Assembly (NCBI GenBank): GCA_029243445.1
Contig: JAQWSA010000063.1
Coordinates: 1-9,060 of the forward strand
Direction of reading: 5' to 3'
From: Alphaproteobacteria bacterium
Lineage (GTDB): Bacteria > Pseudomonadota > Alphaproteobacteria > UBA6615
Length of the DNA: 9,060 bases
This document shows, in pieces, positions 1 through 5,147 of the stretch. Position numbers and translations under genes: made by a program. The notes beneath the pieces were generated by a model. It saw nothing but the letters and a program-made list of their open reading frames with translations, was not told the DNA's origin and did not search any database. Position 1 is the stretch's first letter. Every line of letters starts with the position of its first letter.

Positions 1-995
1 GATAATTTATTATCTACCTTAGGACCAGCACCTCCATGTCTAGGAGATAAAAAAGTAAACATTTTATCATTAGGACCATCTAGATAAAGCTGCAACTGAC
101 TATGTTGGTCAACTGTGCCAAGACCCGCTATTGGAGTCATACCTTCTCCCCCTTTAGCAAGGCTTTCAGCACATAATTGCCGGTACCAATGAGAAAACAT
201 GGAAAGCCGGTCACTATAAGACATCAAAACAGAAATACTAGTTGCTTTCTCACGATACAAAGCCACTGATACGGCAGCTCCAACTGCCGATGGCACATCC
301 AAAACCTGATCAGCTAACGATGCCTGCGATAAGGTTTCGTATGCACCAGAACGGAACTTCCTCACATCAATACCAGCTAATAAAGCTGGTAAAATTCCTA
401 CCATACTAAATGCGCTAAAACGACCACCTATATTGGGGTCATGATCAAGTGTCATTAAATTAAATTGCCTAGAAAATTGCTTAAGCGGAGAGTTACTATT
501 CTCGGTGATTACTATTACTTTATTTGGACCACAATCATCAAGTTTAGGGACTATAGTAACTGCTTGAGCAAGTGTTTCCATAGTACCCCCAGACTTAGAT
601 ATTATTAGTAAGCCTAATCGTTCTGATTTGGTTTCATCAATAAAACAATCAAGAGTGTGAGGGTCAATATTGTCTAAAAACTTAATCTTTGGGCCTGAGT
701 TTATTTTTGATAAAGCACAAACCGTTTGAGCACCAAGGCTTGACCCTCCAGTACCCAAAATAGCTACAGTATCACAGCTATCACGCATCCTGTTTGCGAG
801 ATCGCTTAAACTTTCTATATCGTCGGTATGACTACAAATATCAAACGCTGGCAAATGACCTAATTTTAATTCTGTCCTTAACCAATCTAATGCATCATTT
901 ACTCTCTTAATTTCATTATTAAAAGAATTCTGGCTTAAACCTCTGTCACCAACAACCGATGATAGGCAAGCGGATATGTCTAGTTGATAATGCAT
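1..995 (-). CDS. pgi: Glucose-6-phosphate isomerase, 3'-truncated by window edge
   Basis: Cytosolic enzyme interconverting glucose-6-phosphate and fructose-6-phosphate in glycolysis and gluconeogenesis. The frame is open for 331 codons from ATG at 995 to the left edge, so the C-terminus is missing. An in-frame TAA lies directly upstream of this ATG, so the protein cannot begin earlier. Visible motifs are the phosphate-binding loop GTGGSSLG (residues 81-88), the sugar-phosphate loop SKSGGTMET (133-141), signature 1 IGGRFS with R192, the catalytic base region ESLAK with E277, and GTVDQHSQ with catalytic-type H298. The SKSGG and DQH forms match the short bacterial class (about 400-450 residues) rather than the roughly 550-residue E. 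coli type. The second family signature, with the late catalytic lysine, would lie outside the window. Spacing of 185 bp from the M16 gene and a promoter candidate suggest partly separate transcription. Product assignment is secure. Confidence 0.96.
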   Translation of the reverse strand, partial: MHYQLDISACLSSVVGDRGLSQNSFNNEIKRVNDALDWLRTELKLGHLPAFDICSHTDDIESLSDLANRMRDSCDTVAILGTGGSSLGAQTVCALSKINSGPKIKFLDNIDPHTLDCFIDETKSERLGLLIISKSGGTMETLAQAVTIVPKLDDCGPNKVIVITENSNSPLKQFSRQFNLMTLDHDPNIGGRFSAFSMVGILPALLAGIDVRKFRSGAYETLSQASLADQVLDVPSAVGAAVSVALYREKATSISVLMSYSDRLSMFSHWYRQLCAESLAKGGEGMTPIAGLGTVDQHSQLQLYLDGPNDKMFTFLSPRHGGAGPKVDNKL

Positions 996-1070
996 TTAAA
1001 TAATTTACCGACAAAAACCCGATTCGATACAGTGAGAGTTAAGCCTTATGATTTAGCTAACACCTCCGAT

Positions 1071-1089
1071 TTATAAAATGCTTTTATAA
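1071..1089. repeat. AT-only inverted repeat overlapping the pgi -10 candidate
   Basis: TTATAAAA (1071-1078) and TTTTATAA (1082-1089) are perfect 8-base complements around a 3-base centre, TGC. The repeat lies over the -10 box and predicted start point of the pgi promoter candidate. A DNA-binding dimer could read it as an operator. As an RNA hairpin it would have only A-U pairs and no following U-tract, so it is not a convincing terminator. AT-rich intergenic DNA often forms such repeats by chance. Confidence 0.4.
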
Positions 1090-1110
1090 TCAAGGTGATA
1101 GATACTTCAA
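1083..1110 (-). promoter_or_regulatory. Candidate sigma-70 promoter for pgi
   Basis: On the minus strand TTGAAG (1110-1105) and TATAAA (1088-1083) are separated by 16 bases, giving a predicted transcription start near 1075 and a leader of about 80 nt before the pgi ATG at 995. The -10 box overlaps an inverted repeat at 1071-1089. In sequence this AT-rich, chance matches are common, so this is a suggestion only. Confidence 0.35.
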
Positions 1111-1180
1111 ACTCCAATAAGAAAAACAAAAACTAATAAAATATTATCCAGTATACATCGGGAATAATAATAAAAACATA

Positions 1181-2536
1181 TTATTTACCGCTAATCACTT
1201 CAGAAGAGAAAATATTATCAGGATTGCCTACTATCACAAAAGTCAATGACTTTGGATCCAGCCATTTTTTCGCCACCCTATTTATATCATTAATATTTAT
1301 CATATTGTAAATATTTTCACGATTTTGAATATAATTTATACCCAAACCTTTCCTCTGTATTTGTAATAACATACCAGCGATTGACGTCGTATTATTAAAC
1401 CTTAGTGAGAACGAACCTTTAATATTATCTCTAGCAGATTCTAATTGTTCCTGCGTAATTTGAAAGTCCTGCATACGCAGCCATTCCGATCTTATTATTT
1501 GGATTGTATCTCTTGCTGATTTATTATCGGTAGCCGCTGCTCCCAGCCAAAGGCTAGAATAGTCAAGTGGTAAAAGGTAGCTATAAACTGAATATACTAA
1601 GCCTCTTTTCTCTCGTATTTCCTTATAAAGTCTTGACGTAAAACTGCCACCACCAAGAATATGGTTAAGTAGATAAACTGCATAATAATCTGGATGGTTT
1701 CTTGGCAAACCATTTTGCCCGAAAACAATACTGCTCTGCGGTAAATTATTTTCTACTACAACTACTTTTCCCCATGTGCTAGGACTAACATTCTCGATGC
1801 TTTTCTTTCCTAAATATTTAGGAAGATCTCCAAATGTTTTATCTAATAAAAGTGCGAGCTCATCTGCTTTTATATCTCCAGCTACACCAATAATTAAACC
1901 TTCCTGCACCAGATTCGACTTAACGAATGATTGAAGATCGTATTTATTTATCTTTGCTACGCTTTTATCTGTTCCACTGCTTTCTAATCGATATGGATGT
2001 TTTGGAAACATCATCGACCAATAGGTACGCTGCGCTATATTGTTAGGATTGTTTTTGTTGATAGCTATTTGTGCCTGAATTTGTTCGCGAACAAGCTGTA
2101 TTGAGTCATCATCAAAACGCGGTTTCAACAAAGCTAATTTAAGAAGGTCAAATGCCTCGTCCCTGTTACGACTCAAACTCTTCATACCACCTAAAATTAT
2201 GTCTTTGTATGTTTCAAAATTAAGAGATACTGAAAGGTCTTCTAGACGACGATGAAATTTTTGAGAATTAAACTCACCTGCCCCTTCTTCAAGAAGTTTT
2301 GTCGCCATATTTGCTAGTCCTGACTTATCAACAGGATCATAAACGCTACCTCTAGGAAATGAAAATCTAATTGATATTATAGGAAGGCTATGGTCCTCTA
2401 CCAACCACGCCACTATACCTCCGTTGCTAATAACACGCTGAATTTCCATTGAATGAACGTTACCTGAACCCACAAAAATTAAATTAATTGTTAATATTAG
2501 TAACATTATTTTAAAATATTTGCGGATAAAAGACAT
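1181..2536 (-). CDS. Exported M16 family protein lacking the zinc site (non-catalytic partner)
   Basis: 451 residues. The N-terminus is basic (RKYFK) followed by a hydrophobic segment at about 9-23, consistent with Sec export to the periplasm. Both M16 lobes are present. Where active members have HxxEH, this protein has N76, T79 and K80, and no zinc-ligand set is seen, so it should not hydrolyse peptides alone. The C-terminal lobe keeps a complete GGGSFTSRLYKEIREKRG stretch (295-312, R302) followed by VYSVY (Y315, Y318), the substrate-contacting R/Y-type region of the family. ATG at 2536 starts one base after the stop of the catalytic M16 gene, so the two are almost certainly co-translated. 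Non-catalytic M16 proteins commonly dimerise with a catalytic partner, as in the alpha and beta subunits of mitochondrial processing peptidase. The heterodimer is inferred from the motifs and gene spacing. The natural substrate is unknown. Confidence 0.93.
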   Translation of the reverse strand: MSFIRKYFKIMLLILTINLIFVGSGNVHSMEIQRVISNGGIVAWLVEDHSLPIISIRFSFPRGSVYDPVDKSGLANMATKLLEEGAGEFNSQKFHRRLEDLSVSLNFETYKDIILGGMKSLSRNRDEAFDLLKLALLKPRFDDDSIQLVREQIQAQIAINKNNPNNIAQRTYWSMMFPKHPYRLESSGTDKSVAKINKYDLQSFVKSNLVQEGLIIGVAGDIKADELALLLDKTFGDLPKYLGKKSIENVSPSTWGKVVVVENNLPQSSIVFGQNGLPRNHPDYYAVYLLNHILGGGSFTSRLYKEIREKRGLVYSVYSYLLPLDYSSLWLGAAATDNKSARDTIQIIRSEWLRMQDFQITQEQLESARDNIKGSFSLRFNNTTSIAGMLLQIQRKGLGINYIQNRENIYNMININDINRVAKKWLDPKSLTFVIVGNPDNIFSSEVISGK

Positions 2537-2537
2537 A

Positions 2538-3923
2538 TTATTCTGCCTTTTCTTTATCAGCAGGTAAGAGAATTCCGGTAGTTGATGTATTTATTTTTAA
2601 AACGGCTTGAGCGGCCAATTGAACCTGTTCAGGCGTAATATTTGATATTCGGTTAGCCCAATTTTCTACATCCACAACACTTTGTCCCGTAGTGAGAGCA
2701 ACTCCAAAAATGCGCGCTGGGCCTTCAATACTATCACGAGCAAAAACAGCACTATCAAGCAGTCGTTGTTTAGCTCTATTAACTTCCTCTATTGTTGCGC
2801 CATTTCTTTTTACTTTATAAAGCTCTTTTTCAATTGCTGCCGAAACTAAATCCATATCTACCCCGGATCGAGGGCTAAACCATACAACAAAGGTAGATGT
2901 ATCGAGAGCATCAGCAGCGTACCAAGCGCCAGCGGAAACAGCTAGTTTCTGGTTTACAACCAATGAAGAGTTAAGCCTACTGGTAATTCCCCCGCCCATT
3001 ATTTCGGCAAAAACTTCTAAAGCATAGGCGTGATTTTTATTAGTTGAATTATAGCTTGGAGCCAACCACCGTCGTGTCCATGCTGACTGCAATACCCTGG
3101 AATCACGTAATATCACTTCACGCGGGGCATAGTGATTTGGTTCTGAAGGGCGCAATCGCAAAGGTATTTTTTTAAAAGGTAATTTCCCATAATAGATTTT
3201 GGCTAATTCATAGACTTCTGAAGGAACAACATCGCCTGATACTATTAAATTTGCATTATTTGGTGCATACCATTTATTATAAAAATCTATAATATCATCA
3301 AGTTGCAGTGTTTCAATTTCATGCTTCCAACCTATAACAGGTAACCTATAAGGATGATTGCTATAGGTTGCTGCCATTACTTGCTCATTTAATTTTGCTC
3401 GTGGACTAGTTTCTACACGAGAGCGTCGCTCTTCAATTACTACCTGGCGTTCAATATTAATACTTTCTTGAGTTAAAACCAGACCCATCATACGATCAGC
3501 CTCAAGCTCCATCATCAAACCAAGTCTATCTTTCGAAACAATTTGATAATATCCTGTATAATCATGGCTGGTAAATGCGTTTTCTCTACCTCCGTTGCGT
3601 GCTACAATTTCGGAAAACTCTCCTGGAGCCCGATTTACTGTTCCCTTAAACATTAAATGTTCTAGAAAATGAGCTATTCCTGATTTACCTGGAGGTTCGT
3701 CAGCTGCTCCCACATTATACCATAACATATGAGTGACCACTGGAGCCCTATGATTTTCAATTACCACAATTCTCAAACCATTTTTCAATGTAAATGTGGT
3801 TGGATTAAAGATCTGTGAGAAAGAAGGTTCTGATGCTAATAAAAAATATACAAAGGTAAGTAGAATATTTAATAATATCTTTATTCTAATTATTTGACTC
3901 CTATTTATTAAAAAACTAATCAC
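2538..3923 (-). CDS. Exported M16 family zinc metallopeptidase (catalytic)
   Basis: 461 residues from a GTG start at 3923. A hydrophobic signal segment (about 16-31) precedes SEPSFSQ, indicating Sec export to the periplasm. The inverted zinc motif HFLEH is intact (H85, E88 as general base, H89) and the third ligand is probably E165 in VVIEERRSR, 76 residues after H89, the usual spacing. The family context around it is present (GIAHFLEHLMFKGT, 82-95; NAFTSHDYTGYY, 115-126). The C-terminal lobe has GGGITSRL (R316), but the following segment is LAVSAGAWYAAD instead of the usual RGLxYxV, so the R/Y feature looks degenerate here and is supplied by the adjacent gene. An in-frame TAA lies upstream of GTG, and no Shine-Dalgarno sequence precedes it, whereas AGGAG (3902-3898) lies inside the frame just before isoleucine codons 11-12. 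The start is therefore uncertain by about 11 residues. The specific substrate cannot be inferred. Confidence 0.95.
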   Translation of the reverse strand: MISFLINRSQIIRIKILLNILLTFVYFLLASEPSFSQIFNPTTFTLKNGLRIVVIENHRAPVVTHMLWYNVGAADEPPGKSGIAHFLEHLMFKGTVNRAPGEFSEIVARNGGRENAFTSHDYTGYYQIVSKDRLGLMMELEADRMMGLVLTQESINIERQVVIEERRSRVETSPRAKLNEQVMAATYSNHPYRLPVIGWKHEIETLQLDDIIDFYNKWYAPNNANLIVSGDVVPSEVYELAKIYYGKLPFKKIPLRLRPSEPNHYAPREVILRDSRVLQSAWTRRWLAPSYNSTNKNHAYALEVFAEIMGGGITSRLNSSLVVNQKLAVSAGAWYAADALDTSTFVVWFSPRSGVDMDLVSAAIEKELYKVKRNGATIEEVNRAKQRLLDSAVFARDSIEGPARIFGVALTTGQSVVDVENWANRISNITPEQVQLAAQAVLKINTSTTGILLPADKEKAE

Positions 3924-3946
3924 GTTATAAGTACAGTAAGGGCCAT

Positions 3947-3952
3947 ATTATA
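3947..3952 (-). promoter_or_regulatory. Candidate -10 box before the M16 gene pair
   Basis: A perfect TATAAT reads on the minus strand at 3952-3947 in the 59-bp gap between the bamF-like stop and the M16 start. Its predicted start point would give a leader of only about 15-20 nt to the GTG at 3923. No good -35 element lies at 16-18 bases (ATTATT or CATTAT), and the gap is very AT-rich. This could be an internal promoter allowing the peptidase pair to be expressed apart from lspA, but it may be a chance match. Confidence 0.25.
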
Positions 3953-3982
3953 ATTAATAAATCTGGTTAATAATGGGAAAAA

Positions 3983-4594
3983 TTAGAATTTAAAAAGTTG
4001 ATTCTTTTTTCTATCAATGAGTGGCGTTTTTCCTTTTGTAGGTTTTTGGCCAAGCTTTTTATTTCGTTTAAGTCTCTTTGTTTCTGCCTCAGCATCTACA
4101 ATTTCCGCGTTATCATTTTTAAAGCCTAATAGTTTTTCAACAAATGTCTTATTTGTATCAGCCAAGATTGAACTCTCTTGATCAACTTTACTTCGTATAT
4201 CTGTTTCAACTTTGTTCGCCCCAGCTCGCATCAAGAGAGCTTTCTCACCGGTAGTTGTCTTCTTATTAAGACCAGGCGCATTACTTTTTTGATGGACTGC
4301 ATCTTTACCAAGAAAAACAACTCTTCGCGCTTGCTCCCTAGGACTGGCAACGCCTGGCCTTTCAGCTCCAGGTCTTGGAGGTCGTAATTTATAGTCAGGA
4401 GGCTGAGAGAGAGGTGCCCTTTTAACAACGGAAAACTCATCTGGAGTCGTTCTTTCAATACCAAAGGTTCTTTTCGTGGAATTCCCGCATGCGGTCAATA
4501 AAACTACTGCGCCAATTAGAAGCAAAGCTAAACCAAAAACCTTTGTTATATTAGGTTTTTTATAATATTCATCCATTTGGACCAAACGCCCCAT
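3983..4594 (-). CDS. bamF: DUF3035 / BamF-type outer-membrane lipoprotein
   Basis: 203 residues from the chosen start. A hydrophobic stretch (FGLALLLIGAVVLL) ends in the lipobox LTAC-GN, with the lipidated cysteine at residue 36, so it should be processed by LspA, encoded just upstream. The mature part has the DUF3035 signature: TPDEFSVVKRAPLSQPPDYK, then a LRPPRPGAERP stretch, and later GEKALLMRAGA and a VDQES segment. In Caulobacter a member of this family, BamF, is part of the outer-membrane beta-barrel assembly complex; the same role here is inferred. The last 30 or so residues are rich in Lys and Arg. I chose ATG at 4594 because GGAG (4607-4604) sits 9 bases before it. GTG at 4627 and ATG at 4576 (MDEYYKK) are also in frame; the latter gives a more typical short n-region. 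The symbol is used by family analogy. Confidence 0.85.
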   Translation of the reverse strand: MGRLVQMDEYYKKPNITKVFGLALLLIGAVVLLTACGNSTKRTFGIERTTPDEFSVVKRAPLSQPPDYKLRPPRPGAERPGVASPREQARRVVFLGKDAVHQKSNAPGLNKKTTTGEKALLMRAGANKVETDIRSKVDQESSILADTNKTFVEKLLGFKNDNAEIVDAEAETKRLKRNKKLGQKPTKGKTPLIDRKKNQLFKF

Positions 4595-4644
4595 AAAGAA
4601 CCACTCCGTTGAACACTTCGTTAACACATAATCGCCTTTTATAT

Positions 4645-5115
4645 CTATCTTAATTTCTGAGCCGAAACAAAAAATCCATCATAAAGCAAAATTATCACTC
4701 CCATAACAATTAAACTATCTGCTAAATTAAATGCAGGCCAATGTACACCCGCTATATGAAAATCAAGAAAGTCAATTACAGCTCCATAAATAATTCGATC
4801 TATTATATTGCTAACTGCGCCTGAAATAACAATAGTAAGCCCGAAAATTATTAAGGCGTTGCTAGACCTTATAAGCCATATAAACAAGGCTAAAACTACT
4901 ATCATTGATACAAAAACAAGCAACCAACGACTCAGTTGAGAATCACTGCTTAAAAACCCAAAACTAATGCCGGTATTCAATACTGGAACAATATTAAGAA
5001 ACGAACAAACCTCAATAATTCGGGGAGGATTAAAAACGTAGACAAGTATTACCTGCTTACATATCTGGTCAATTATACTAATGACTAAAATGGATATAAG
5101 CGCGTAGCGCTGCAT
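4645..5115 (-). CDS. lspA: Lipoprotein signal peptidase (signal peptidase II)
   Basis: 156 residues, the usual length. It is an inner-membrane aspartyl protease that cleaves prolipoproteins before the lipidated cysteine. Four hydrophobic segments are visible, at about 4-27, 64-82, 88-101 and 134-150. Conserved blocks present are DQICK (16-20), NTGISFG (47-53), SNIIDR (102-107), GAVIDFLDFH with catalytic D115, and PAFNLADS with catalytic D133; the 18-residue spacing of the two aspartates fits the family. The usual GGAxGN before NxxDR reads SGAVSN (98-103), with two Gly-to-Ser changes, although the catalytic residues are intact. It starts at ATG 5115, 32 bases after the ileS stop, with no clear Shine-Dalgarno sequence, so translation may depend on the upstream gene. 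The next gene encodes a lipoprotein, one of its likely substrates. Confidence 0.96.
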   Translation of the reverse strand: MQRYALISILVISIIDQICKQVILVYVFNPPRIIEVCSFLNIVPVLNTGISFGFLSSDSQLSRWLLVFVSMIVVLALFIWLIRSSNALIIFGLTIVISGAVSNIIDRIIYGAVIDFLDFHIAGVHWPAFNLADSLIVMGVIILLYDGFFVSAQKLR

Positions 5116-5147
5116 AATCTAATACTATCTATTAATTTATGATATAA

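Larger units (their letters stand above)
996..1180. other. Intergenic gap between M16 partner gene and pgi
   Basis: This 185-bp AT-rich stretch holds the promoter candidate and the inverted repeat listed separately. On the minus strand it also contains a full Shine-Dalgarno-like GGAGGTG (1067-1061), 65 bases upstream of the pgi ATG and with no ATG, GTG or TTG at a usable distance behind it. The pgi start itself has only a weak purine match (GGTAA) before it. No GC-rich terminator hairpin is visible after the M16 stop codon, so read-through from the upstream genes into pgi is possible. Confidence 0.6.

Noticed and set aside
1071..1089. Inverted repeat as a rho-independent terminator for the M16 genes
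   Set aside because: The stem has A-U pairs only and is not followed by a U-tract on the minus strand.
4178..4387. Open frame of 69 codons on the plus strand
   Set aside because: It lies wholly antisense to the BamF-type gene, with no family resemblance and no ribosome binding site noted; it is a shadow of a well-supported coding frame.
4231..4464. Open frame of 77 codons on the minus strand, alternate frame
   Set aside because: It overlaps the DUF3035 coding frame out of phase. The DUF3035 frame has recognisable conserved blocks and this one has none.
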